From Cytospora piceicola (Eukaryota > Ascomycota > Sordariomycetes > Diaporthales > Cytosporaceae): a stretch of 64,000 bases of DNA. The stretch spans positions 124,001 through 188,000 of the forward strand of contig JALQBC010000031.1 in the NCBI GenBank assembly GCA_023375675.1, written 5' to 3'. The stretch's first letter is position 1; every line of letters begins with the position of its first letter. The notes beneath the pieces were generated by a model. It made no database searches. It had not been told where the DNA came from and saw nothing but the letters and a program-made list of their open reading frames with translations. A program made the position numbers and the translations under genes. This document shows positions 24,325 to 36,775 of this stretch, piece after piece.

Positions 24325-25681
24325 ATGGGGCGCCCCTCCACTCCACCTCCACGGGCTCAGGCCTCAGCGCAACCCGTGAACGTTTCGCCTCCCACTCCAG
24401 AAGTAACGCGGAAATTAGTACGTGCAATTCTGCATTCTGCTCTGTGATGCCAATCCAGGCCTATCATGCCTATAACAGGTTCTGACCCATTTACGCATCA
24501 ACACAGGAAGAATCCCGCCTCCGCTCCAAGGACCTCCGCTCCCAAAAAGAAGCCGCCGCCCGCGCATCCGGCACCGAGCCCACCATCTCCAAGTCCTCAT
24601 CCGGCTTCATCGACACCGAAGATGTACACGTGGTAAACAGCAGCTCCGGCGCGCGACCTCGCAAACGGCCCTACGACTCCTTCACGCAGTCACACATACC
24701 CGAGACCAACCGCGATGCGCGGTCATCGGCCAAGAAGGATGGCTCTACCACTAACGCTGCCGAGACCTTGCGCCCGGCGAGCAAGAAGTTCGCTAAGTTT
24801 GTCGACTACAACTTCAGCGCCATGACCGATACCAAGGGCGGTTTTCTAAGCGCCGAGGATGACCCATGGAACAAGAGCATGTCCGGACCTGCCCAGGGTG
24901 GTGGTAATCCGGACGAGGAGCAGAAGCCCAAGCACATGACGGCCGCGGAGTGGGAGCGGCTACAACTACTGCGAAAGCTGCAGCGGCAGAAGGCAGGGCC
25001 GTTTGAGCCGGGCTTGAGTGCTATCGCGGATAAGGAGGAGCGCAAGAAGTGCCGGGAATGTGGAAATCTAGAGATTGACTGGGTGTGGGAGGAGGTGTTT
25101 GGTTGTTGCGTGTGTAGTGCATGCAAGGAGAAGGTCCCGGAGAAGTATTCATTGTTGACAAAGACTGAGTGCCGGGAGGATTATTTGATAACAGATCGTC
25201 AGTTTCATCCCGCTCCTGAAGCACCGTGACTAGTACGTCCACTAACAACGTTGATACAGCTGAGCTTCGAGATAAAGACCTACTGCCCCATCTTTCGCGG
25301 CCCAACCCACACAAATCCCATTGGCACGACATGATGCTCTTCCTGCGCTATCAAGTCGAGGAGTACGCCTTCAACACAAAATGGGGCTCAGCTGAGGCCC
25401 TGGACGCCGAATTTGAGCGCCGCGAGACAAACAAAAAGAAACGGAAGGAGGAGAAGTTCCGCGAGAAGCTATTAGATCTCAAGAAGAAGACGAGGACAGA
25501 CGCGTACCGGCGTGGAGGGGGAAGTAGCCTTAGCGGTGGAGCGGCCAAGTTTGGGCAGGATTTAGGGACCAACAAAGGGAAGCATGTGCATGAGTGGGGA
25601 CGGGCGATACAGAATGAGGAGGGGATGAGTGTTAAGACTTGCGTTGACTGTGGCATGGAGGTTGAAGAGTTGGAGTTTTGA
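24325..25681 (+). CDS. RAD14: RAD14 / XPA nucleotide-excision repair protein
   Basis: Exons 24325-24417, 24507-25197 and 25260-25681 give 401 aa. Introns are 89 nt (GTACGT) and 62 nt (GTCAGT, branch CACTAAC). Splice 2 recreates YLITDPELRDKDLLPHL, the XPA linker. The zinc finger has the XPA spacing C-x2-C-x17-C-x2-C, with CREC at 213-216 and CSAC at 234-237. After it come the DNA-binding C-terminal domain (HKSHWHDMMLFLRYQVEEYA, then WGSAEALD) and a long basic helix. The extreme C-terminus has HVHEW and CVDCG, a possible second metal site. The N-terminal third is disordered. Rad14 verifies damage and recruits repair factors in the nucleus. Confidence 0.92.
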
Positions 25682-26329
25682 TGGGTGGCCCGCGACCTCG
25701 GGAAGAAGACGAGCACTGTTCCCCTCGGATCTTATTTGATGGCCCCATCCTCTCGTCACGTATATGCGGAGAATTCTCTATCGATCGCATCAGCCACCTG
25801 CGCTGCGAACACAATCGTCAAGAACGAAGGAAACGAAACACAAAAGGCGGACATCCTTCAACTTACGCGTACGTCAAAACCGAAGCAAATGTACACGCGC
25901 GAGTGAGAACATTGAACCAGGGGCAGATGGAAAAATGCTCTCAATATTTGGTTGCCGAGAACTCTCATGCATTGCAGGGTATAGTGTGCAGTAAGGCCAG
26001 CCAGCTGCAGTGGAGTTCGCTCAGCAAGCTCTACAAACCGTCGTCAGTTCGAAGGGCACCCCAATCGAGTATGCAGACCGTGCACGGTTTTGCTGGATCG
26101 AGAAGGCGAGAATTATGCCGTCTGGCATTTGAGCAGGTAGGTGAGGACCACCGCGATCATGGTGTGTTGGTGGAATAGGACGGGAAGCAGGCCCAGTTGT
26201 TGCCTTGTCCGTCAGTAGAAGTGTCTACGGGTCGATCATCACTAGGGAGGTCGACGGGGGCATCGTTCATGTATGGGCATAGCGGGCGAGTTGTCGGTTG
26301 TGTCATTTTATCACCGTTATAGCCTTCCT
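25682..26329. other. Intergenic region upstream of LINE copy 2
   Basis: It is the 3' flank of RAD14 up to the LINE insertion. Open frames here have no family motif. Base composition is normal right up to the target duplication, so RIP mutation has not spread detectably into this flank. Confidence 0.35.
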
Positions 26330-26342
26330 CGCCCCGGTATCT
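26330..26342. repeat. Target-site duplication, left copy (LINE copy 2)
   Basis: CGCCCCGGTATCT here recurs exactly at 32621-32633 beyond the (CT)n tail. A preceding CT also matches, but could be tail sequence. Confidence 0.9.
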
Positions 26343-29300
26343 CACCTTCCCCTTAATTATTAAAGTCTTAGTAGCCGCTGTTAAGGCTTTTGCCTTTTAC
26401 TATATACATTTATTTAACATAGATTTTTAACACTAAATCGTCCCTTAAAGATATCGCGATAACGATAACGTTTTAACCGCCGTCGTTACTGTTACCCCCG
26501 GGGCTTTATACCTTTCGTACGTCTATAAATACCTATATAGCTTTCTTCTATAATATTAACGATTATATAGTTATTACTAAGACCGGGAAACGATAATAAC
26601 ACGTTAAAATTTAAAAGGTTTTAAGTTTATTACTACTATTTAAAAAAGCTTATAATCCTATTAAAAACCCTTTTATTTTTATTATTAAAAGTATACTTAA
26701 ACTAATTAAGCTATTTATAGTTAATATAACTAATTTATAAATATAAAATAAAATCTTTCTTATTTTCTTATAAGCTTTAAATAATATATTTAAAACTTTT
26801 ATTACTAAAGTTTAACTTTAAATAGCTTATAATTTTTATATAAAATTTAACGTTTTTTTTACCTTAATTATTTTTAAAAACTTTTTAAAACCTTTAATTT
26901 CGATAAATATATTAACTACTTATATTTCTTTTATTAAGCCTATTTTTTTTACTTTAACCGTATCTTTTTATACGACTATAACAGTAATAGCTTTCGAAAT
27001 CCTTTTTTTACCGATAATAGCCTATAATAATAAAAGATAAATAGAAAAATCTATAAAACTTATAATATTTAAGTTTTACGTTAAAGCTAAAATAAAAGAT
27101 AACCTTTATTTATTCTTTCGTTTAAATAACGAAATAAACCTTATTTAAAAATATAAAACGTTTACGTTCTGCTATTTTATTTATAATATAATAAAGATTT
27201 TATTTATAGATTTATTTTAATATAACTATTATTTATATAAAATAGTTTATCCGGCTATATAACGAAATTATTAAAACTACGTTTTTTATTAAAAAAGCTA
27301 AACTTTAGTTTTTATTTAGTTATAATTCGGTAAAGCTTAATATAGTTTAATATACTTATTATATAATAAACGTTTTTATATAGCTTCGCGATTAATAAAG
27401 TCGTCCGATCGATATAGCTATAATAGTTTTAAAAAAAATCTTTATTTAAATTAAGTAATCTTTAGTTTCTTATCGACTTAGCTACTTTACTAATAACTAA
27501 ATAAATATTTATATTTAAGTTATATCCTTTATTACTTCGGTAAAATCGCGCTTTACTTTTTTCGGTCGGAGTTAGCTTAACCGTTTTTTAAAAAAAAAAG
27601 TTTATTTTTCTTAGTATATTAACTACTAAAAGTTCTATAAAACCTATCGATATTTATATAAAACGTATTATCGATAATACGGCGGAAAAGGCTATTAAAA
27701 CGACTATAACAGAGTTTTTAAGTATATTAATTACCGATTTCCTTATATTATAAACGATCTTTCGTACGTTATATAATCTTAGAAAAAAAGTAGCTAGTTT
27801 ATATACCTTTTTAAAGTCGACTATAAGAAACTATAAAACGTTAGCGATAAAGCTTTTTACGCTTTATATACTACCTTTACTTTAACTCTTTTTAAATCGG
27901 CTACTTTTTTTACTCCGATAATAACTTAAAAGCGGCTTTCGGCTATCTCTTTTATAACGTCTACTATAGCTACTATTTTTTTAGCTACGGTTTTTATTAT
28001 TACTATTATTACTAACGGCTTTACCTTTTATAACTCTTATTAACCGTTATTTTAATAAGCTAAGCAGTCGGCCGATAATAACTTTTAAGCTAGTATAGCT
28101 ATAAAGATTAACTTTACTACTACTATTATCGCCTTTTTATTAAGCGATACCGGCTTTATTAATCTAGTCTTTTTTTTATAGTAGATCGGTTTATAATATA
28201 TTTATAACTATAACGTTATTAGCTATAATATAGTATTACTGTTTTCTAGCTTAATATTAATTAAGGTATAAGATACGGTATTATTTATAACGCCGTGTTA
28301 GCTTTTATTTAAACTAATAAAGTAAATATCGTTTTTTTTTAAAAACTTTAAATAAATATTTTTTTAAATAGTTATTATTAGATTAAGACTTACTTTAAGT
28401 TTAACTTTTTCTTACCGGTCTGTTATTAAACCGACTACTTTACTTATTTATATACCGCGACTTATATCCGTTATAAACGTAAGCTTTTTACAGATTAGAT
28501 TATCCTTATTATTACTTACAACGTTTATTAAGTTTCGGTTAACGGATAACTTTTTATTAATATATATAACTAACCTTATTTTTTAACTACTACCTTCGAG
28601 GTTAAGTATATCTTTACTGTTTAGTATTTATTTTAGTATTACTTTGTCGAAAACGACTTTAACTTTATATACTTATTTTAATAAAACGATAAAGGTATTA
28701 TTAGTATCGGTAACTTCTTTACCGACTAAATTAATAGTTATAATTTCTAGCTGTTTAATAGATATAATAAGCTTATTAATAGGTATAGTAATACTTTCGA
28801 CTTAGCCTTTACTAATATCTCTTTTATATAATATAATATAAAAAAATACTTCGATATTAGCTTTAACTATTTTACTTTCTTATTATCTTTTTTTATATTA
28901 AACGTTTTTAACCTTTTAATATATAAGCTTTCTTATATATCGGAAGAACTAATATAAGTAGTTACGTTAGTTAAATAAAGACTTATAGGCCTTTTAAAGA
29001 TTAAGTTAACTGTTTCCGGGTTAAATATAACCGTAAAGGTATTAATAGACCTTCTATAAGGGTTTTTACGCTTTATAAGGCGTATTAGTAAACCTTCTGC
29101 TTTTAATACCTTTTAATAAACAGATAAGTATAAAGACCGATAACACGACGTTTTCGCTATATACCGGAAGTTTTTAAATTAGCTATATCCGGAGTACTAT
29201 TATACTTACTAACTTTTCTATATAACTATCCGCTACGTTAAATATAATTATACGTATTATATTATTAAAGACTATAAGACTTATAAAAATATCTGTTAAG

Positions 29301-29869
29301 TTATTAACTAATTTTATAAAAGGCTTATTATTACTTTTTCCCTTTTCGCGGTTAGTAATTAAGTATATACTATATAGTACGATAAGGCTAAGGCCTTTAA
29401 GTAAGCTATTTTATAACGCTTTTTTACCGATAATAATATTTTTAACTTTTAAATCTTTTTCGTTACTTAATAAACGGTGTTATAAAATACTTACGTTTTT
29501 ATTAATAAAGCTATTAACTATACTATCTATATAACTAATATAATTTTTAAAGTCGACTAAATTAATATCGACGCCTTAAAGGAGTTTTAGCCTTATATCG
29601 GCAAATACGTTTGTCTTTTATATAAACGTTATTTTACCTTTAGTTATTATCCGCTTATTTTTCGATAGGTAAAAGTAGCTATAATCCCGAAGCTTAATAA
29701 ATATAATATATCCTCGATATAGGTATAGCGCTTTATTACCTTCTTCTTTTACCTTAATAAAGGTTTAAAACAGCTAATTACTTAACAACTCTTTTACTTC
29801 GCTTTTATTTATTAGGTATTTTACTTTAATTAGGTTAGTATATTCTCTTAACATTTTATAGTAAACTTT

Positions 29870-31520
29870 GCTACTATTATAACTTATAACGTTAAAGCTG
29901 CTTTTTCTTAAAGTAAGGTTATTATTATAACTATATATAACGTTTACGGCGCTTTCGATTCGGTTTTTTATAACTGTCTAATCCTTTATTTATAAAAGTA
30001 AAGTTAGCCTAATACGTTTATACGCTACGTTTAGTTTTTTATAACCTTTTATAAAGCCTATATCCGGCTTTAGCTAGCTACTATAAACTATTTTAACTTA
30101 CTTTATAGCTTTTTTTAAAGCTTTCCCTTTTCCTCGATCTTTTTTCTTTTTTATATAAAGCTTATTTATCGGCTTTTTAAGCCTATTAAGCGGTTTAACT
30201 ATATTAACGATATTTATTTCCTTTTTATTATAAGTATATTTTATAAAACCGCTACTTAGTCTATTATAAAAATTACTAAACTTTTTAATTAAGGCTATAA
30301 AAATATAGTTTACTTTAACTTTAATAAAATAAAGGTTATATACTTCTTATAATACCGAGAGAATTCCCTGCTTATAGTTTATTATAAAAAGGTCGTTAAA
30401 TCTTTAAGTAAGTCTTTTCGCTAACTAAGTATTTACTTTAACTATAAACTACGGTTTAAGTTATATATCGAATTTTAAGCGGTTAAGGCCTAGCAGGTTT
30501 TTTAATACTTATACGGCCTTTATATTATTATATAAAGCCTTTTTACTTATTTAGTCTACTTTATAGTTCGGGCCTACGTTAAATCGGTTATTATTTATAG
30601 TACTAAGGTTTAGTATTACAGCTATAAAAAGCTATAACGAAACCTTTTTTACGATTTAGTATTTATTAGTAATAGTAGTTTAATGTTTAAGATAAAGTTA
30701 TACTTACTCTTTATATTAAAAGCTATCTTTTTAGTATAGAAGACTATATATAAAACGGTTTTTTATCGCGAGATAGGTATTTTTCTTTCTAATATCCTTT
30801 TTATTATAATATAAAAACGTTTTACTTTCCGCTTTAGCTTTTTTAACCTACTATATCTTTTAGTTACTAAGCTTTTCTTTTTATCGCTTTCCTTTTTATA
30901 GTATTATTAACAGAAGCTTTTTATAAACTTTAAGCGTTTCTTTACCTTTTTTCTGTCTTTCTTTTAGCTAGTATTTACCTTTTAAGTATATATTAGATCG
31001 GTTTACGTTTCGGTTATTTTTAAAAGTAAGATAAAAGCGGCGATTTACTATTTAAAGTAGCTAATAAAAGTCTTTACGTCGGATTTAGTAATATATTCGG
31101 ATAAGTTAAAATAAAAAACTAAAAAGGTAAGTTAAAGGTTTATAATCTATTAACGTAGATTTTTAATCTACTTTTTTAAAAGCCGTTTCGGTAAAGTAAA
31201 GGTTTTTAACGTTAAGATAACTAATATTTTTTAAAAGCTTTAGTTTATATATTATATCGTTAACCTTAACGTCGGCTTTTATAATATTTACGTTTATTTC
31301 GATAACTTTTCGGTTATTTATTACTTTTATAATATTTTACCGGCTTTATTTTAATAAAAGTATATTTTTTTTTAAACTTTAACTATAGCGCAGAGCTTAT
31401 ATTATATATATATACGATAAACCTTAAAATATATAGATATTTTTAGTAATAAAGAGGCCGACAGATTAGCTAATAAAGGCTATTACTTTTTAGTTCTTTT
31501 TAAGTTAATAATAGTTTCTT
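29870..31520 (+). pseudogene. LINE ORF2 remnant: reverse transcriptase and RNase H (copy 2)
   Basis: Recognisable ORF2 segment of copy 2. Motif A GAFDSV is preserved at 29948-29965. The Y-x-D-D box has the same Asp-to-Asn change as copy 1. The RNase H strand with FDN lies near 31297-31305, and GNExADRLANKG-like sequence at about 31445-31480. Stops are frequent. Complementary damage in the two copies means each keeps some residues the other has lost: GAFDS is intact here, LDN in copy 1. Confidence 0.78.
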
Positions 31521-32562
31521 TACTTTCTGTCGTTTAATAGACTATAAAAAAGCGGACTAACTAAGCTTTTTAAGCTTAATAGCGCTAAGCTATATCGAAG
31601 TACTATACCCTTTTCAGGTTAGCCGTAAAGACTATATATCCCTTCGAGCTTTTAGCTTTATAACGCCTTTTATAGTATTTACTTATTACTTATACCGGTT
31701 ATAGCGACTTTTAGTTATACTATTAACGCTTTTAATACTATAATACTATATTAAAATACTTCTATAGCCGGCCGAAAACTTTAAAATATATTTTCCGATA
31801 CGTTTACGTTTTTTATACTTTATAACTAAAGATATTATCTTTAAACGCGGAAGCTATTTATAAGTATTTCGGTAAAGACTTTTTAAAGTACTTTAGTTTA
31901 ATAAAGTAGTCGGGTTTTTTCTCTTACTTTATTAGCCGTCGGTATTTATAAGTATATTAAAATACTACCCCTCGGTTTTTTAATATAGCGGTATATTCTT
32001 TTCTTTTTATTTTAAAGATATTTTATTTCTCTATTTTTCTTTTTATTTCTGCTTTTATTTTTACTTTACTTTATTTTTTTTTTTAGCTTTTACGTTTTAA
32101 TATTAGTAATACTTACGGCCTTTTTTAAATAAGCCGTTACAAAGCTTTAATAGTTAACTTCGGCTTTTTTCTTCGGAAGTCGGGTTATTTAATTATATTA
32201 CAAATATATCCGAAACCGACTAAACGTTTATAGTTACGATAATAATTAATACTTTATACTTTTAATATAATAGTATAAAGGCAGGGTAGGTTTTAAATAA
32301 AAGGTTTCGTTTAGTTAATACAGTATTTTAAGTTTAGTTATAAGTTTTTAAATAACGAGTAGTTTTATTATAGGTATAGGTTTCCCCTTTAATTTAGTAT
32401 TACGTTATAGTTAGCTAAAAAACTATATCTCGGGTTACGCTATATTGTTTAAGATTATATAATTACCTTTCCGGTAATCCTTTTAAGTACCGCTACGTTA
32501 TAAGCCTTATAGGAGGTAAGCCGGCCGTAGCGTTGCGTATAGTGTAGATATGTGTAAATACT

Positions 32563-32620
32563 AACCGCCTCTGGCCTTCGGCCCTTCGGCGGTTAAATTC
32601 ATCTCTCTCTCTCTCTCTCT
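32563..32620 (+). other. 3' terminal stem-loop and (TC)n tail of LINE copy 2
   Basis: AACCGCC (32563-32569) pairs with GGCGGTT (32588-32594), with the same inner GGCC/GGCC pair as in copy 1. The tail of TC repeats runs to 32620. The roughly 45 bp of the structure show no differences from copy 1. Confidence 0.75.
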
Positions 32621-32633
32621 CGCCCCGGTATCT
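32621..32633. repeat. Target-site duplication, right copy (LINE copy 2)
   Basis: Exact copy of the 13-mer at 26330-26342. Confidence 0.9.
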
Positions 32634-33988
32634 GGTGCCCCGGACGGGCCATGGGCGGTTGGAGGCACTGTGTGATATTGGAGCTGGTATTGAGAACAGG
32701 AACGTCCCGGTCGCCGTTCATAGTCATGGCGAGAGACTACAAGAGGCTACTTGTGTACAGATGTGCCTTTAAATGAAGCTTATTAAGTAAATTGGGATAC
32801 AACTCTGACAGGGGAAAGGAGAATCATCTCGAGACGTGGATGATACTTCGCGACCCGGCCTGTCCTGCGGCCGGCCAGACCGCGCATGCTGCACAGTCAT
32901 TGGTGTAACCAACCTTGTGGAAGCCGATGAGCCTGCCAGCCTGCAGAGCCTGCAGCAACAGTTGCCTTGTACCTTGATATTTGTTGGAAAGCTAGGTACC
33001 TATTGGAACAGAGTTGGTGAACATCTCTTGTACATGGTCTACCCAAGAGGTAAGTATTTAAGTACCTAGGTACCTGAGTAGGTGCTCACCATGGGCAGTA
33101 ATACGCTTTACAGGGTTAGGGTTGCTGCGGTTCCCAGGTACAACCTACAGCTTTGTGCACGGATCACGTAGGCGTGCCAGCTCAGGGGTCTCTACACCCC
33201 ACTCTTGATTGGCGAAATGACGGACGGACTTTAGAGAACTGCCCAGGTGAAGCTCCACACTTGCCGTCCAGGCTGTCAGGCTGGGCGCTGGCGGCAAAGG
33301 AGCTTGTACATAGGACAGGGACTGACTGGTCACAGCAGCAGCAGTGGCGGCGGCTCCAGCAGCATCAAGCAGTACCCAACTGTAGTCAACCCAGACTGCA
33401 GCAGCGCAGCAAGCTTGAAAACCTCTGCCAGCAGGGAACCAATCCAGTACCTATCTCACGGATTCAGATTCTTTATTGCTCTTTTCCATTGTCACGACGC
33501 AACGAAGTATACGACGGAGACGCGGCAAAGGCATCTCTACCCACCCTGTCTGTCCATTCCAATTCGACCATCTCCCACATCCCAAATCCACGCGACGGGC
33601 CACATCCACTCCCACCTTCAACCTTGGAAACCCAGGCCCAAACTAGCTTGCGTGTCTCGACTGGGCGTACCTGCATATCGTCATACTGCGACCGCAAGCC
33701 ACGAAAGCTGTTCAGCGGCTTCCCTTGCATGCTCTGGCTGCTCGACCTCCCGACCTCCTCCTCCAGACAGTTTGCCTTGCCTTGCCAATGCGACTGCGAC
33801 TGCGACTACCCACAACATCATCCCTCTGCAAGTGAGGAAGAGGAGGGCAGTGGGCATACTACGCACCCAACAACTCCAAACGTACCCTCCTCTTTCTGCT
33901 CCCCTGGCAGACGCGTTGCAAGCACCTGTCAGGTAGTTATTGATACCCTCGGGATACCGTTGGTCACCCGACCAAGCATCGCCATCGC
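32634..33988 (+). promoter_or_regulatory. Promoter and long leader region of striatin gene
   Basis: The left part contains palindromic CTAGGTACC motifs (near 32992-33000 and 33060-33072), common in Sordariomycete intergenic DNA. From about 33120 the sequence is GC-richer, with CAG/GGC triplets near 33340-33420 and three TGCGAC units near 33788-33808. Two overlapping stop-free frames (from 33153 and 33247) run through it. The longer one ends in a TGA that overlaps the striatin ATG as ATGA. I take this as 5' leader, possibly with upstream reading frames, not as a gene. Confidence 0.45.
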
Positions 33989-36775
33989 ATGAACCTGCCT
34001 TCCTATCTTCTCGGCAACGGGAACAACAACTACAGAGGAACAAGAGGTGCAACAGGCGCACCAATACTCAGTCCAAGTCGAACGGCGCCATACATGGCTG
34101 GCGCAATGAACCAAGGAGGCCAGGGCGGTGGTCCTGGCGGCATGAATCATGTCAACGGCTCCAGCTCCCAGCCTCAAACTACCGAGTACACCCTCCAAGG
34201 TGTCATGCGCTTCCTCCAGACCGAGTGGCACCGTCACGAGCGTGACCGAAATGCTTGGGAAATCGAAAAGCAGGAGATGAAGGGTCGGATAGCAAACTTG
34301 GAGGGCGCCTCAAGGCGTGCTGATGCCACCCAGAAGGCCCTGAAGAAGTACGTCGCCATTCTCGAGGCCAAGGTCAAGGAGCAGTCTGCGCAACTCAAAG
34401 CTGCAGCTGGTGGGGAGAAGGTAGAGGAGTCGGCCAACACGAAGAAGTTAGATCGGGAGGCTTTGATACAGGCGAAACTGCATTGTAAGTTTGCTATTAC
34501 GCGCTGCGTCGTGCCCTCGTTCCTTAGAACTAACCTCTCGTGTACAGCCTCGTCCGAAAAGATCCCAGGCCCCTCCCAGGACCTCGGTGTGGATTTGGAG
34601 CGGATAGACGACGACGAGTCGCAACGATCAGAACTCAAGAATTTCCTTGATCAGTGCCAAGCCGAGTTTACCTACCTCATGATCACGCCTGCCAACCCTA
34701 TTCCTCCTCGAGAATCTCCCCCACTACCAATGATCGAAGACCTTAGAGAAGGGGAGAGTTACGGTATGAACAGCGGCCAGCAGCCCATGGATCCGCTCTA
34801 TCGTCGGGCTCAGGATAACTTGCGGGAAGTTCTGGGGAGGCAACAGCCACCTGCAACCAACCATGCGCAGCCAATTCAACAACAACAGCAACAGCAACCT
34901 GCTGGCCAGATGCCTATGAAGAGTCCTGATATACAGCAGCCTCAACCAGCCGCAGTCGCACAGCCTATGCTGAGAACAGCCGACAGCCAACAAGGCTTTG
35001 GAAGTGTAGAATGGCCTGGGCAAATGTCGGTCTCCACCCGGATGATTGATGAGACGCCATCCGAACAGGATCACGGCGTCAAGCTTCAAGTGGAGAGGGG
35101 TGGATTTGATGGTCCGAAACAGGACGCCGTCGACTCTGACACCTGGGATTTCAACGAAGGCTCGTTCCCAGACCCCGTCTCTCAACCTCAACCACCTGCC
35201 TCCAACCGCCCCGATACCGATGTATTCCCCGCGGCAGAAAATCTACCCAAGTCACCAGGTCGTGGGGCTCTGTCGCACCGCAGAAAAAGCTCTCTCTCAA
35301 GACGGAGGAGCACCGAGCAGGAAATGTCTCTGAACGCGTTGGCGCAAAAGACTGAGAGCGGCAATTTTAAGCTCCGATTTGGCCTGCGTGGTCACCTAAA
35401 CACAGTGCGCTCTGTCATATTCTCGGGCGGTGGTAGTCCTGGTGAGCCTGAAATCTGTACTGCAGGTGACGATGGCCTTATCAAACGGTTCCATATTCCA
35501 CGGGGGGCTCCACCTATTTACAACAACGCAGCTTCAGTCATCTCAGACCTGGACGTCCAAGCGGACTTTACTCACCGCGGACATAATGGCGCTGTCCTTT
35601 GCTTAGCGTCATGGTCGCCATCACCGAACTTCTCCACAGGCGGAAGAGCGCAAGGAGATGGCTGGATTTTCTCGGGCGGTCAAGATTCCTCCATCCGTGT
35701 ATGGGAGCGTGGTCGGGTAGACCCTAAGGCGACACTCGATGGCCATACCGATGCCGTCTGGACACTATGTGTACTCCCTGCGACACTTGGCGCCGTATTT
35801 GGACAGCAGAACCCCTACGGGACACCGGATCGGATATTGCTCGCCTCTGGTGCTGCAGACGGCACAGTTCGCGTCTGGGCGTTGAGTCAGCCACCACAAA
35901 TGACCAGCCCACAACCACCACCAGCCGCCTCCGCAGGTCGAAGAAGCACAGGTGGCCGCGTCCGCGGCAATAGTATGAGCTCCGGATCTGCCTTTCCCAG
36001 CAGTCCCCAGCCAACCATGGCAACAAATAGCCCCTTCAACCATACACTGGTGCACACCATATCCCGCCCCAACTCGACCGCTTCGCCGACCTGCATTACC
36101 GCGTTGAGTGCCTCGGCCGAGACCTTTGTTGTCAGCTACTCCGATGCCGCCATTATTGTTTATGATACCCGGACGGGAGAGGAGATAGGCAGCATGGCGA
36201 GCTTGGAGACATACGACGGGACACTGGGCACGAGCGTCAACTCTGTTGTTGCGACGACGGTTGGGCTTGAGCAGAGTCAGCACCCAACGGGTCATGGTGG
36301 GCTGGGTCTGAACGAGGAGGACTCTGGCGCATCTGGTGCAGGTCCTACGGGTGGTGGGCGGCAGATGGCAGGCAGTGGTGTTGAGGGCGTTATTATTTCC
36401 GGCCACGAGGACCGCTTTGTCAGGTTCTTTGATGCCAACAGCGGTAAGTTCGGCGCCCAGTTCAGACAGGATAACCTACGGCGTGATCGTGATACTAATA
36501 GGACTTCTATCACAGGCCAATGCACCTACAACATGCTTGCCCACCCAGCATCCATCTCCTCGCTGTCCCTCTCTCCCGACGGGCGCGAGCTAATTTCAGC
36601 TGGCCACGACGCCTCTCTCCGCTTTTGGTCCCTTGAGAAGCGAAGCTGCACCCAAGAAATCACGTCCCACCGAATCATGCGTGGCGAAGGTGTCTGCGCA
36701 GTGGTCTGGAGCCAAGACGGCAGATGGGTTGTGAGCGGTGGCGGCGATGGTGTCGTCAAGGTCTTTGCTAGATAG
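33989..36775 (+). CDS. pro11: Striatin family protein (PRO11-like), STRIPAK scaffold
   Basis: Exons 33989-34484, 34548-36443 and 36516-36775 give 883 aa. Introns are 63 nt (GTAAGT, CTAAC branch) and 72 nt (GTAAGT). Splice 1 restores [14 protein letters not shown] and splice 2 restores [14 protein letters not shown]. After a Gly/Asn-rich start, the striatin domain begins [20 protein letters not shown] with a coiled coil to about residue 140. A disordered Gln/Pro-rich middle follows. From about 440 to the end there are some seven WD40 repeats, for example [37 protein letters not shown] and [15 protein letters not shown]11/striatin is the PP2A B''' subunit and scaffold of STRIPAK, needed for hyphal fusion and fruiting-body development. 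The start could instead be ATG 34094 (MAGAMNQGG). Both introns are stop-free multiples of three. Confidence 0.92.
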   Translation: MNLPSYLLGNGNNNYRGTRGATGAPILSPSRTAPYMAGAMNQGGQGGGPGGMNHVNGSSSQPQTTEYTLQGVMRFLQTEWHRHERDRNAWEIEKQEMKGRIANLEGASRRADATQKALKKYVAILEAKVKEQSAQLKAAAGGEKVEESANTKKLDREALIQAKLHCKFAITRCVVPSFLRTNLSCTASSEKIPGPSQDLGVDLERIDDDESQRSELKNFLDQCQAEFTYLMITPANPIPPRESPPLPMIEDLREGESYGMNSGQQPMDPLYRRAQDNLREVLGRQQPPATNHAQPIQQQQQQQPAGQMPMKSPDIQQPQPAAVAQPMLRTADSQQGFGSVEWPGQMSVSTRMIDETPSEQDHGVKLQVERGGFDGPKQDAVDSDTWDFNEGSFPDPVSQPQPPASNRPDTDVFPAAENLPKSPGRGALSHRRKSSLSRRRSTEQEMSLNALAQKTESGNFKLRFGLRGHLNTVRSVIFSGGGSPGEPEICTAGDDGLIKRFHIPRGAPPIYNNAASVISDLDVQADFTHRGHNGAVLCLASWSPSPNFSTGGRAQGDGWIFSGGQDSSIRVWERGRVDPKATLDGHTDAVWTLCVLPATLGAVFGQQNPYGTPDRILLASGAADGTVRVWALSQPPQMTSPQPPPAASAGRRSTGGRVRGNSMSSGSAFPSSPQPTMATNSPFNHTLVHTISRPNSTASPTCITALSASAETFVVSYSDAAIIVYDTRTGEEIGSMASLETYDGTLGTSVNSVVATTVGLEQSQHPTGHGGLGLNEEDSGASGAGPTGGGRQMAGSGVEGVIISGHEDRFVRFFDANSGKFGAQFRQDNLRRDRDTNRTSITGQCTYNMLAHPASISSLSLSPDGRELISAGHDASLRFWSLEKRSCTQEITSHRIMRGEGVCAVVWSQDGRWVVSGGGDGVVKVFAR

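Larger units (their letters stand above)
26343..32620 (+). mobile_element. RIP-degraded Tad-like LINE, copy 2 (6,278 bp)
   Basis: It is colinear with copy 1 from the first bases (CACCTTCCCCTTAATT) to the same 3' stem-loop and (TC)n tail. It is flanked by its own 13-bp duplication, unlike that of copy 1, so the two are independent insertions and not a segmental duplication. It is more AT-rich than copy 1, with more C-to-T and G-to-A changes relative to it. RT motif A is at 29951-29965 (GAFDSV intact), the YxDD box reads YIND at 30200-30211, and the RNase H end EADRLANKG is at 31454-31480, all in one frame. The orientation is the same as copy 1, 16.6 kb away. Confidence 0.88.
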
